DNA of 64,000 nt from assembly GCA_963698995.1 (NCBI GenBank), contig CAVOTD010000079.1, forward strand, positions 13,034 to 77,033. Reading direction: 5' to 3'. The DNA comes from AP-15 sp963698995. GTDB taxonomy: Bacteria; Pseudomonadota; Alphaproteobacteria; ATCC43930; CGMCC-115725. A model generated the notes under the pieces. The model saw only the letters and a list, made by a program, of their open reading frames with translations. It did no database searches and was not told where the DNA came from. Both the position numbers and the translations under genes were made by a program. This document shows positions 8,781-19,079 of the stretch, one piece after another (the first letter of the stretch is position 1; each line of letters starts with the position of its first letter).

Positions 8781-9853
8781 TTACTCCGCAATGCTGCGAC
8801 AGCAGCGTTTCCAGCTCGATAGCACGGTGCTCGGCGGTGTGCGCAGCCAGCGTCCGCTCAAGCGCCGGCGGTGCCGATCGCCGTCAGCTCGGCATCACTG
8901 CGATCGAGCGCCGCCAGCACGTCATCGGTCGTCCGGGCGATCAAGATTTCGCGGTCAGGAACGAAAAATTCGTCGAGGCCATCCCACCAGTCACTGATGA
9001 TTGGAGCGCCACAGGCGCCCGCCTCAAAAAGCCGCCCCGACGGCACACCAGCCGAAGGACGCCATGGCGCGTCTGGTTACATTGAGCGTCAGCCGCGCCG
9101 ACGCATAGAACTCCGGGTGCTGGTAGGAAGCTAGGTGGCGGAAAAAGAAGATGTTTTCTGTCCATGGAAAGTCGATTGGGGTATTGCGCACCGCCAATGA
9201 TGAAATGAGCCTCCGGCCGTTGTCGCGCCGGCTCAATGAAGAACGCGTTCAGGGCGTCTTGGCGGTCGTCGGCGTAAGTCCCGAGATAAGATAGCGCAGC
9301 GCGGCCTCGATCAGGTGCAGCAGCCGGCCGGTAACGGTCGGGATCAACACTGCCGTACAGGGGTGCGACCCGCTTCGCGCCCAAGCCTTTGACGGAGGGC
9401 GGTCAGAGCGGTGCCTCCGGTATAGCTCAACACCAGATCAAAGGGTGCTAGTCCGTCGGGTCCGATATAATCAACCTCGTTTCCCGGCCGCAAGTTCTGC
9501 CAAGGTCACTGGGGTGTCCAGATCGTAGAAGACGTGGAGGCCGGCGCGTCGAGAAGCAGATCGGTCGCAGCGAGCGCATCCGGGCAATAGGATGTCACCA
9601 TTCCGGCATCGGCATCGGACAGCGCTCGTTCTGCGCCTCGGGCAGCACCTCCTCCCAGTCGCTGTAAAGGACGAGCCTGCCGCCCTCAAGTGAAGTCAGG
9701 TCGCGGTTTTGCGCGTAATAGGGAACGTCACGTTCGAAAAACACGACCCAATGCCCGCGTTTGGCAAATGCGCGGATCAGGGCGCGCCATAGGACCGCGT
9801 GGCCATTTCCCCATGATGAACTGACGGCCAGAGCCGAAAATCACGAGCTTCAT
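8781..9853 (-). pseudogene. CgeB-type glycosyltransferase, copy 1, at least four frameshifts
   Basis: Glycosyltransferase of the CgeB/Glyco_trans_1_2 type. The ATG at 9853 opens MKLVIFG, then the frame breaks within 10 codons. The continuation HAVLWRALIRAFAKRGHWVV and then FERDVPYYAQNRDL is in another frame. HVFYDLDTPVTLAELAAG, VAPLYGSVDPDRYRP, LTLNVTRRAM and RLFEAGACGAPIISDWWDG follow in alternating frames. The order matches copies 2 and 3, so a complete gene once existed. The 3' limit is approximate (a TAA near 8781 in the shifted frame). It is the most damaged of the four copies. Confidence 0.68.
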
Positions 9854-9869
9854 CGCAATTACCATCCGC

Positions 9870-11008
9870 TCAGCCTGCAACGGCAACGCGGTGCGGGCTG
9901 CGGTGCCGACGCCGACCTCCTCGACATAATTCTCGAGCGCCCTCGCGCGGTGAGCCGCAGTGTGGTGGCCGAGCACGTGCTCGCGGGCTCGGGTCGCGAG
10001 CTGTCGCCGTTCCTCGTCGGGAAGATCGTGGAGATAGGACGAGCACGTCGCTTTGCCCGACTTCGCGACGAGGATATGCCTTCCGGGCATGAAGATTGTG
10101 TTCAGGCCCGGCCACCAATCGGAGATGATCGGACTGCCGCAGGCTGCGGCTTCAAACAGCCTGACGCTCGGCGAATATCCCATGCGAACCATGTCAGCGC
10201 GGGTGATGTTGAGCGTGAAACGCTGTCGCGAGTAAAACCATCCGTGCCGATCGGGCCCAACATGCTCTATTCGGTCGAAGATTGGCGGGCCAGGACAGTT
10301 CGGTCGGATAGAGGGGCCCCGCGACCGCAAATCGCCCGGTCGGCCAATGGCGGGCGGGCTGACACATCAGGGCGTCGAGCGTCGGCTGCCGGTCGGCGCT
10401 GTAGGTGCCGAGATATCCCAGATCCCATACGGGTTCAGCCGGGGATGGTCTATGGCGATCCGGATCGACCGAGCAATAGAGCACACGAGCTGCACGAGCG
10501 CCGTACCGGCCCTCGAGGAGTTTCAGAGCCGGACCGCCAGTGAAGGAAAGATAGAGGTCGAGCGCGGGGATCAGCGCCGCATTGATATAGGGGCAGTTGC
10601 CGGCAGCAAGACTGGCGAGCGTGACTGGTGTGTCGATGTCGTAGAAAGCAACGATGCCGTTGGCAATCGAGTTGACGAGCTTAATGACGGCGATCCCATC
10701 GGGTACATAGGAGCCGACAATTACGAGATCGGCTTCGGCCAACCGTTTTCGCCAGCGGCTCGCGAAGCTCGCCGAGACTGTAATAGAGCTGGACGGATCC
10801 GACCGGGAAACTGAATCGGATCGCGATTGACTCCGTACCACGGCGTATCGCGTTCCAGAAACAAAACCTTGTGACCGCGCCGGCAGAGCGCCCGCACCAG
10901 GCTGCGAAAGGTCGTCGCGTGGCCATTACCCCATGACGACGTGATCGACAGGCCGAGAATGACGATGCGCAGAGGCTGCGCCGGCCGCGGCAGAAGAGCG
11001 GAAGTCAC
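9870..11008 (-). pseudogene. CgeB-type glycosyltransferase, copy 2, about three frameshifts
   Basis: N-terminus ILGLSITSSWGNGHATTFRS, then LFLERDTPWYGVNRDP. After a shift near 10800: KRLAEADLVIVGSYVPDGIA, YDIDTPVTLASLAAG and VLYCSVDPDRHRP. After another near 10290: FTLNITRADMVRMGYSPS and RLFEAAACGSPIISDWWPG, the C-terminal donor-binding signature. GTG start at 11008 overlaps a TGA as GTGA. The likely native stop is the TGA at 9870-9872, just before copy 1. Donor and acceptor are unknown. It is homologous to copies 1, 3 and 4, so the four probably arose by tandem duplication. Confidence 0.7.
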
Positions 11009-12089
11009 GCTGCTCCGTCCCTCCAATGCAGCTTCGAGCACGTCGACGCGCTTATCGTAGGTGTGTTCTGCGAGCGCTCGAACGCGTGCGGCCCCGCCGA
11101 TCCGACGAGCCTCCCGTCGGCTCGAGGCGCGCGAGCGCCTCGGCTACCGCCGGCCCATTGCCGGCGACCAGGATCTCCCGCTCCGGCTCGAAGAATTCAG
11201 TAATGCCTTCCCACGCGTCGGTGATAATGCAGGCACCGGCTCCTGCTGCCTCGAACACGCGCGTCGCCGGGCTGTAGCCATACGAGGCCATGCTGTCCCG
11301 ACTGACATTCAGCACCGCCCGTGCCGAGCAGTTGAAGGCATTGTGCTCGCGGGTATAAACATGACCGAGATAGCTGACATTGGACGGCATCGGTTTGTCC
11401 GACCAGCCATTGCCACCGAGGATAAAGCTGCTGTTCGGCAGATCGGCGGCGGTGGCGAAAAAGAATTCCTCGATCCGGCGTTCGCGGTCAGGCAGGCGAT
11501 TGGCGATGAGACCGAGGTCGCAGGCAAATCGCGGCTCCGGCGAAACCGGGTGGTGGGTCGCTGGATCGAGCCCATTGTAAATCGGCACGCAGCTTTGCGC
11601 ACCGAAGCGCTTATAGCCGGCAACGACCGGCGGCCCCCCTCCATAGGTGAGAATCATGTCATAGGCCGGGATCAGTTCGCGAAAAGGGTCGCCGCGATCC
11701 GCCGCAACCCGGTCGAGCGTTGCCGGCGCATCGACGTCCCAAAAGGCCGCGAGAGCGCCCGGCCGTGTGATTGCCGGTACTTGGGCCTCCAGAAACGCAT
11801 CGAAGACGCCGACGCCGCTGGCTTTGACGACGAGGTCTGCAGTGCGGGCCAGATCGAGCGCCCGCGACACGCCATCTGCGTTGTCGACCGAGTAGACCAC
11901 GACGCGCGCCCAATCCGGGTCGGGGATGTCTCGGTGCGCTTGTCGATCGAACGCGTCTGGCTCGTAGAACGTAATACGGTGGCCCCGCGCAGCTAGAGCT
12001 TGCAACACGCCTCGATAATAGGTCGCAGCACCGTTCCAATAGGCCGACACCAAGCTCGAGCCAAAGAAGGCGATCGACAGCGGTTTCAT
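11005..12089 (-). CDS. CgeB-type glycosyltransferase, copy 3, shifted only near the C-terminus
   Basis: Best-preserved CgeB copy. From ATG at 12089: MKPLSIAFFGSSLVSAYWNG, AAFWDVDAPATLDRVAADRG, CVPIYNGLDPATHHPVSPEP, LNVSRDSMASYGYSPATRVF and AGACIITDAWEGITEFFEPE. The frame changes near 11125. The native tail ARVRALAEHTYDKRVDVLEA is in the next frame and runs without a stop into copy 2, so the real 3' end is uncertain. As read, the product ends with about 20 foreign residues at 11052. The ATG overlaps the copy 4 stop as ATGA. Nearly the whole fold is present, so it may be active. Confidence 0.75.
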
Positions 12090-13215
12090 TGCGCAGCGAG
12101 GGCCTGTGGCGCACAAAGATCCCGACCGAGCGCACGGCAGATCGAGATCAGCTCGTCGACCCGGTGGGCACAGGTATGGCGAGCTTCGATCGTCGCGCGG
12201 CCATGACGAGCCACTGTCTCGGACCAGTCGCGGTCATCGTAGATCGCTTCGAGATAACTGCGCATTTCGGCGCTATTGCGGGCCATCAGAAAATCTTCGC
12301 CCGGGGTAAACAACCCCTCACTGTCTTCCCAGGGCGCCGAAACCAATGGAATGCCGCAGGCAAGTGCTTCGAATATCCGGATCGTCGGGATCCCCGGCAG
12401 CATGCGGACGTAAGGGCGGCGCGGGATGTGGACCGTTGCCGAGGCTGCCGCAAAGCAATCGGGAACCCGGAAATTGGGAAGGTATCTCGCGAATTCGATA
12501 CCGGCCGCGGGCCAGTGTCGCGCGCGCCCGAATGAGGGTAGCGCACCCCGTGCACGCGCGCCGAGAGCCCGAGTGCTACCACTGGCTCGATAAAGAACTC
12601 CCGCAACTCAGCGGTGCGCTCGTCGTCACCCCAATTGCCGATCCACACGAGATCGCGCTGCCGCGGCACTCCTGCCAGGTGCCCAAACACTCTGAGATCG
12701 GCGGCTTCGTGCCAGGTAAACACTTGGCGTGCCCAGCCGCGGCGACGGTAGGCTTCGCGCAGGACTTCGCCAAAGACCAGGACGCCGTCAAAACCCTCGA
12801 AATCAAGTCGCCCAATCGCATCGGGCGCGCTCACCATGCGGTGGTGAGTGTCGTGAAACAGCAGGAGATAGGAGCCGCCGCAATTGCGGTGCACTGCAAT
12901 CCGCGCGACCAGCTCCGGCTCGTTCCACTCATGAACCAGCACCAGATCCGCGCCGTCGAGCGCCCGGTCGAGATCGAGCTGGGCGAGGTCATAGACCTGC
13001 AGTGGCAGCGACGGATATACCTCGCGCCAAGCCTCGAGCGCGGACGGACCGTGATCCCGTGAGAGATTTTCCGCGCTCCAGCTTTCGCGTGGCTCCAATG
13101 CCAGCACGTCGAAACCGCGAAGCCAGCATTCGCTCATAACGCCGCGAAGGAAATGGGCATTGCCGTGATTCCAGTCGGAGCGGAGCGAGTGACAAAACAA
13201 GACGAGCTTAGGCAT
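12086..13215 (-). pseudogene. CgeB-type glycosyltransferase, copy 4, one frameshift
   Basis: From ATG at 13215: MPKLVLFCHSLRSDWNHGNA, LVLVHEWNEPELVARIAVH, LLLFHDTHHRMVS and RDLVWIGNWGDDERTAELR. A frame change near 12530, in a GC-alternating tract, is followed by AAGIEFARYLPNFRVPDCFA and RIFEALACGIPLVSAPWEDS, the C-terminal signature. Only this one shift is needed for a full protein. The start overlaps the GT4 stop as TAATG and the stop overlaps copy 3 as ATGA. It is more divergent from copies 1-3 than they are from each other, which suggests a different sugar step. Confidence 0.72.
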
Positions 13216-14337
13216 TACGCACTCTCCAGACGGGCCGAAGTCTGCGCCATCTCGTGGTAAAGCGCCGCGTAGTCTCGCGCCATACGACACAACGTGAATT
13301 CCCGCGCTCGGCACTGCACTGCTGCCGCTACACGGCTTCTTTTCCTCGGATTGGCGATGAGATCGTTGATGGCGGATTTGAGCGCCAGTCGACTCCTCCG
13401 GGTCGACAAAAACCGCTGCCCCGTCCCAGTTCTCGCGCAAGGATGGAATGTCTCCGAGCACCAATGCGCAGCCGGCGGCAGCAGCTTCGAGAATCGCCAA
13501 TCCGAACGGCTCATAGCGAGCCGGCGCAACAAAAATGGACGCGCGGTCAAGGCGACGAGCCATTTCCACAGCGCTTAGGCGGCCCAAAAGCCGGACATTC
13601 GAGTACCGCTCGGCGCCGCCCTCAGGGTGTTCAACTTCTCCAGCGATCTCTACCGGCCAGGCAAGATCGGGTGCAATCGTCTCCAGTATCGCAAGGTTTT
13701 TCGCGGCATCCCAAATCCGGCCGACAGCCAGCACCAGCGGTGCTTTGGGCAATGCTGCAAAGCCGGTCAGCTCGATCCCATTAGGGAGCACTTCGGTTTT
13801 GCGTCCGAGCAGCCCGTAATGGTGCTCCAAATCGTGCAATACCGCTGCGGTCGGTGCGACGATACAGGTGGCCGCGGCCAATCCGGCAACGGCACGGTCG
13901 CGATATCGCTCCCACTCCGGAGGCGGCGAATGTTTGTGCACCGCGTGCCACCAAGAAAACACGTCGGAATGCGCGACCACCAGGACCGGCCGGTCCATGT
14001 CGAGGCGAGCATGGGCATAGCCGTTCACATGTATTACGATCGACGTGGTACTGTTCGGCAACCTGGACGAGCCAGTCGCAGCTACTTGCAAAATCGTCAC
14101 AGCCGTTTCTCATCCATTCGAGGCTGTAGCTGCTCTCAATAAGAGTGGTATTGTACAATCTCGCTGATTTCGTCGCGTTGTACGGGTACCGGGCGCGGGC
14201 CCATTGTCGCTAGGACAGAAGCGGATCTCGGGCACCGCTCGGCACAACCGAGTCGCATAGGACCAGACCCCGCCGACCGCGTCCGCCGTCATCAATACCC
14301 TCAGCGGCGGGTTCTGTCTGTCCGATCCCCTGACCAT
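13215..14337 (-). pseudogene. GT4 family glycosyltransferase, about four frameshifts
   Basis: GT-B glycosyltransferase. The start VLMTADAVGGVWSYATRLC (ATG at 14337) is typical of GT4 enzymes. Two or three shifts between about 14245 and 14070 lead through SYSLEWMRNGCDDFASSCDW to HVNGYAHARLDMDRPVLVVA and PNGIELTG. The donor-site signature FGLAILEAAAAGCALVLGDI, with the paired glutamates, is intact. A shift near 13387 then gives the native tail LKSAINDLIA ending at the TAA at 13215. Without that shift the frame runs on into CgeB copy 4, giving a false fusion. The start overlaps the radical SAM stop as TAATG. Confidence 0.72.
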
Positions 14338-15628
14338 TATCGGGGCAACACCTCTAGCTCTTGCAGGCGGAGTGGGCGTGCCTCCTGGATCTCACTTAAT
14401 TTGGCGTATCGATCGAGGTAGTAATCGACCGCACGTTCCCATGCGTCGTCGTCCGGCAGGCCCCAGAGACGGCGGTAATCCGGTGAGCCGGGATAAGGGA
14501 ACAGCGGCACTGGGTCATTGGCCCAGACTCCGCTTCGCCGAAGCTCTTCGCGCCAGCGTTGTACCGTCTCCGCGTCATCGCCGCTCGCAATCAGATTGGC
14601 CTGGACGAACGGCACCGACCGTTTTGCGCGGATCAGAAGCTCGGTCAGGGTCTCAGTAGAGAGCTTGCATTGCTTTGCGAGCCAGTCGCGTCCGGTCGCC
14701 GTAAGACTCTCCACCCCCGCCTCGATAGCGACGCAACCCGCCGCCCCCAGAAGATCGAGCATGGCGTGGTTCCACAGATCGATGCGGGTTTGAACCCCGA
14801 ACTGTACCGGCCGCTCTGCTATCGCCTCGAGCAGTTGGCGCCATGGCAGAAAGATCTCGTCGATGAAGTAAATGTAGGTGACGCCGGCCGCGATCAGAGC
14901 ATCCAATTCGGTCAGTATCGTCGCCAGTGGCCGACGGCGATATTTGTCGCGGAAATTTTCTTTTGCACAGAAAGTGCAGTGATAGGGACAGCCGCGGGAC
15001 ACCTCCATTTCGGCGCCACGGACCGATCGGCGCCGTGTCGAAGCGATGGTGATGGTGCCGATGTGCGTCGATGGTTTCTGCTGGCCAATCGAGTGCCGGT
15101 AAATTCGTCATATCGACAGCTTGAGGGCCTCCCCTGTACGACGACATCGCCATTGTCCAGGTAACAAAGGCCGGCGATCGCGCCCCACGCGTCCCGAGGC
15201 AGATCGGCGAGGCGGACGAGGGTTTCCTCGCATTCACCGAGTACGACTGCATCAACACCGAGCTTGCGCAAAGCAGCGCGGGGAGTAGTGGAACCGTGCG
15301 GTCCGACTGCGACCTTGATCCCACTCGCGGATGCGAGCACTGCCAAAATTTCTTGCGGGACCCGCAGCTCCGGCGGTGCGCACCGCCAAAACAGATAACT
15401 GGGCGCGGTTGTCACCACGGTCATGTCAGGGGCAAACCCACCTACCCGAGCGGCAACAGCAGTCTCGTCGATCCCTTCGGCTTGGGCGTCGAAAATTTCG
15501 GCTGTGTGGCCGCTACGGGTCAGCAGTGCCTTGGCATAGCCATACTCCAGCGGCAGATGCGGCTCACGGCAGCCAAAATAGATGCTGCCGCCGAACGACC
15601 AATTCGGATTGACGAGCGCGACCTTCAC
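14337..15628 (-). pseudogene. B12-binding-domain radical SAM protein, TIGR04295-like, frameshifted
   Basis: N-terminal cobalamin-binding-type domain: VALVNPNWSFGGSIYFGC from GTG at 15628, VVTTAPSYLFWRC and ALRKLGVDAVVLGECEETL. Shifts near 15120 and 15010 separate it from the radical SAM domain MEVSRGCPYHCTFCAKENFR, which holds the CxxxCxxC iron-sulfur motif. FIDEIFLP, GVQTRIDLW, IEAGVESLTATGRDW and NDPVPLFPYPGSPDYRRLW follow. The family co-occurs with TIGR04290 methyltransferases. Such enzymes often methylate unreactive carbons or rearrange carbon skeletons; the substrate here is unknown. GTG overlaps the SDR stop (GTGA) and the stop overlaps the GT4 start (TAATG). Confidence 0.75.
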
Positions 15629-16699
15629 GTTCCAGCCATCCGCGCCGCCGGGGCCGTCCGGCGATTGACCGAGAGCCACTCGTATAACAGGCCGCAGACC
15701 ATTCTCGACGGTGATCTTCGGCCGCCAACCGGTCGCGCGTTCGAACTTGTCCGGGTTCGAAACATACCAACGCTGGTCACCAACCCGCCAAGGACCGTAG
15801 GCGACGACCGGTGGTGAGCCGTTCAACGCCGTGATGCGCTCGATCAACTCGATCAAGCTCATCGTATTGTCTGGGCCGCCTCCTATATTGAAGGCCTGAC
15901 CGGCGATTTGCGGTAGGTGATCTTCGGCGCACAACAACGCGTCGATCAGATCGTCGATGTAAAGCAGGTCGCGCACCTGCTTGCCATCGCCATAGATTGT
16001 AATCGGCATGTCTTGCAAAGCTTGGATCAGAAAGTGCGCTACCCACCCCTGATCCTCGGTCCCGTATTGATGCGGGCCGTAGATGCAGCTCATTCGGAAG
16101 ACAGCAGCATGGACGGAGTAGCCGCGTGCATAATCGAGGACGTATTGGTCTGCAGTACCTTTCGAACAGCCGTAAGGGCTGTGGAAGCTGAGCGGCCGCG
16201 TCTCGTCGATCGCGCACAGATCGCGGAAGCCGGATCGTAGCGGGCTGACAAGGCAGTGAGGGGAATGTCTTCGAGTGCACCGTAGACCTTGTTCGTCGAG
16301 GTAAAGACGAGGCCGATCGGACGACCTACCCGCCGAATTTCCTCGAGAAGGTTTAGAGTGCCGCCGGCGTTTACTGTAGAAATCCTCACGTGGATCTGCG
16401 AGACTGGTGGTAACGGCGACTTGCGCCGCCAGATGGAATACCGTGCCGATGTCGGCAAGCACCGTGCGGATATCCGCCGCGTTGCGTACGTCGCCCCGGT
16501 GGAACTGCAGCCGCGATCCGTGAACGGCACGCAGCCAGCGCAGATTTTGCTGTGCTCCGGAGCGGCTGAGATTGTCGTAGATCCGAACTTGGCGCCCGGC
16601 CCGCAACAGCCGGTGAGCCAGATTGGTTCCGATAAAACCGGCACCACCGGTGATCAAGACTGGCCTGCGGCTCCGCGGTTCTATGCGCGAAATGCTCAT
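15625..16699 (-). pseudogene. NAD-dependent sugar epimerase/dehydratase (SDR) 1, compensating frameshifts
   Basis: Extended SDR. It has the Rossmann loop VLITGGAGFIGTNLAHRLL, VFHLAAQVAVTTSLADP, the active-site YGCSK (Tyr-x3-Lys), FRMSCIYGPHQYGTEDQGWV and QAFNIGGGPDNTMSL. This pattern is like CDP-paratose/tyvelose 2-epimerases. From about 16210 to 16390 the native frame is shifted: VNAGGTLNLLEEIRRVGRP and LVFTSTNKVYGALED are read out of frame, and a second shift restores phase. A late shift near 15640 is needed to reach the TGA that overlaps the radical SAM start. ATG at 16699 overlaps SDR 2 as ATGA. It probably makes a modified sugar nucleotide for the operon. Confidence 0.75.
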
Positions 16700-17824
16700 A
16701 ATGTGAGCCCGCGAGCCGCCAGTGCCGCCCGAGCTTCACCCACTCGGTCTACGCGACCCGGCCTCTTAGCCAAGTGACCAATTCCGATAGTCCTTCTCGC
16801 AACTGTGTTCTCGGCTGATAGCCGAGCACCGTGCGGGCCGCGCTAATGTCGGGAAAGCAGTGCCGGACGTCACCGATGCGGCATTCTCCCGGTGATCTCG
16901 GGCTCGATCGGCACACCCAAGGTCTCCGCAAGAAGCCGCGCCATTTGCGTAATCGTCACCGGTCGCCCGCTGCCGATGTTGAAGGCCTGGCCGACTGCGC
17001 CGTCAACCTCCAATGCGAGCCGGCAGGCCTCGGCAACGTCGCCGGCATAGACGAAATCGCGGCGTTGCTCTCCGTCTTCGAAAATCAACGGGGCCCGATC
17101 ATTGAGCAGCCGCGCGGCAAAGATGGCCAAAACACCGCTATAAGGGTTCGACAACGCTTGATGCGGTCCATAGACATTGAAGAAACGCAGCGCGATCGTC
17201 GGTATTTCGTAGGCGCCCCCTACAATCAGGCAGAGCCGCTCTTGATCGTATTTCGATAAGGCATAGACCGAGAGCATCGACGGCGGCTTGCTCTCATCGG
17301 TCGGGATCGCTTCCGCTACCCGGCCCGATCCGTCCATCGGCTCCCAGAGACCTCGCTTCAGTTGGAGCGAGCTGCGCGCGAGATTATCCAACAACTGACC
17401 GTTACTGGCCCGATAACGCCCTTCGCCGTAAACGCTCATGCTGGAAGCCACGACCAGCCGATCGAAGGGACGGTGCCTGGCTCGCTCGATCATCGCTTCG
17501 AGCAGCACCGCGGTCCCGCCGCGTGTTCACGTCCGCGTAATCCGCCACCTCATACATGCTCTGGCCAACGCCGACCCGAGCCGCAAGGTGGAGGACGACA
17601 TCAACCCCGGACAACGCACGGCGCACTGTCTTCGTCGAGCGGATGTCGCCGACGAGCAGTTCGACCCGGCGGTCGAGATAGCTGGGGGGTTTACGTTCCG
17701 GACCATGGATTTGAGGATCGAGACTATCAAGCGCTCGCACTCGATAACCACTGCGAAGAAGGGCTGCGGCACAATGAGAAGCGATGAAGCCAGCGCCCCC
17801 GGTAATTAAAACAGCCTTCTCCAT
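16696..17824 (-). pseudogene. NAD-dependent sugar epimerase/dehydratase (SDR) 2, about three frameshifts
   Basis: First gene of the operon. ATG at 17824 gives MEKAVLITGGAGFIASHCAA, then VDVVLHLAARVGVGQSMYE. After a shift near 17515: RLVVASSMSVYGEGRYR, the active-site YALSK, FFNVYGPHQALSNPYSGVLA, RRDFVYAGDVAEACRLAL and GQAFNIGSGRPVTITQMARL. A second shift near 16890 gives GDVRHCFPDISAARTVLGYQ, and a third near 16765 leads to a TGA at 16696 overlapping SDR 1 as ATGA. It resembles UDP-glucose 4-epimerase/dTDP-glucose dehydratase relatives. The promoter of the operon should lie just above 17824; no clear -35/-10 was identified. Confidence 0.74.
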
Positions 17825-18519
17825 CGCGGCTTCATAGGATGTTTGTGCCTTGCGTCTGAACGGCTGTGCGATCGAAAGGTTCAAACGTTTTGAGAGAATT
17901 TTGGCCTGTCCCTGTACCTGCACTGAGCGCGATTTCACACTCCGCCAACGATAAAATAGCTATGTGAACCGTCGCTCCGCCTCCACTTCATTTTCTGCAA
18001 GCCCGAACGCGACATGGCTAGTCGACAATGTGCTCCAGTCCAAAATGCGGACGTTGCTGGAAATAAACTCGGGCCAATGCGGGAGTTCCGGATAGAAGTG
18101 ACCAGAATTATGGAGACTTTGACGCCATAACACAGTTGGGGATCACCCCGCCTTTCAGTCGCATGCCGGAATTAAGAGAGGCGGTGTCCGTTGACGATAA
18201 GAATCCAGGGCTGGCGACCGTTTATGGATAGTGCCACCACCGACCGTACTTATTCGATTCATTTCTTATGAAACTCCAAACGTGGATCTGTTTAACTGAT
18301 TTCGTAATATTTTACATTGAGCAAGCGCCGTTCGTTCATGACCCCGCTCGCATGAATAAATAGTTGGCGGAACCCCATTGGCGGGGAACAAAGGCTGGCG
18401 CCGCTAAATTTAAACTGAACCCAGTCGGACAAAACAACCGGGCCGGCGGTCTTTTCGCTACTCCGAGGGAACGGGGAAAGCCCGACATCTGTTTTGATCG
18501 CACGTTCTTCGAGATAGGG
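17825..18519. other. Intergenic region upstream of the saccharide operon
   Basis: About 700 bp with a lower GC content than its neighbours and no open frame with recognisable homology. It must contain the start region of the minus-strand operon. No convincing sigma-70 promoter, riboswitch or RNA gene was recognised. Confidence 0.5.
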
Positions 18520-18745
18520 ATGATGCGATTGACGACAGATCCGAGGACCGCCGGCCGGACGCCTCCGCAACCCCCTCAGCAGCAAGAACCGCCGGGCTTT
18601 ACCGAAGAACTGGACCCGCGACCGGACCCATGACGAGCATTCCTACCGCGGTTGCGGCAAGCTCGAGGGCCGTGCTGCCCTGATAACCGGCTCCGATTCC
18701 GGGATTCGACGGGCGGCCGCGATTGCCTTCGCGCGCGAAGTCCTT
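18520..18745 (+). pseudogene. SDR oxidoreductase (stress-type, YdaD/YhdF-like), N-terminal fragment
   Basis: ATG at 18520 or 18523, then PPGFTEELDPRPDP. After a shift near 18632 it continues HDEHSYRGCGKLEGRAALIT and GSDSGIRRAAAIAFARE. This is the typical start of bacterial stress SDR oxidoreductases (long N-terminal extension, then the TGxxxGI cofactor loop). In the loop an Arg stands where Gly is usual. Homology ends at about 18745 and the catalytic region is absent. An IS3 element lies 270 bp downstream, and no remainder of the gene is seen beyond it. Confidence 0.6.
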
Positions 18746-18754
18746 GCCGAGACA

Positions 18755-18890
18755 TCACCTGTGGGCCGCCGAACGGCATTGGCAGCTCTGGCGGATCTGC
18801 GCGTTCAGCCATTCACTGAAGGCGGTACAGCCAAGGCCGAGTAGGATCGCCGTCGGTGTCATGCCAGTTCCCGAAAAACGGCCAAATTCG
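18755..18890 (-). pseudogene. Possible fragment of a small membrane protein
   Basis: The minus frame contains MTPTAILLGLGCTAFSEWLN, and ELPMPFGG in an adjacent frame. This faintly recalls a small conserved alphaproteobacterial membrane protein with an SEWLN motif. The match is short and from memory only. It lies between an SDR fragment and an IS element, so if real it is debris. Low confidence. Confidence 0.22.
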
Positions 18891-19079
18891 CTATTCTGGC
18901 GCCCAAGCTTTGCGAGCGCCAGTGCAGTCGCGGTTACTGGCAAATCACCGACGATGCGGCGCATGACGGCGAAAATAATTTCGTGCCTCGTGCTGTCCGG
19001 CATCAGCACCTATGAGACAGATTGGACGAGTTGAGGAAGGGAGGATTTCTGGCCCGTCGTAGCCATTGAAGGAGCGAAG

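Noticed and set aside
11061..11996. 311-codon plus-strand frame
   Set aside because: Antisense to CgeB copy 3, which has clear family motifs.
12286..14100. 604-codon minus-strand frame joining a GT4 enzyme and a CgeB enzyme
   Set aside because: The native GT4 end is in another frame and stops at a TAATG junction with CgeB copy 4, so this long frame is a false fusion made by a frame change near 13387.
14912..16699. 595-codon minus-strand frame joining SDR 1 and the radical SAM protein
   Set aside because: A GTGA start/stop overlap at 15625-15628 marks the gene boundary. The fusion arises from frame changes in SDR 1.
5437..17824. Programmed ribosomal frameshifting as an explanation for the split genes
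   Set aside because: There are too many sites, in different directions and without slippery heptamers or common context; indels explain them better.
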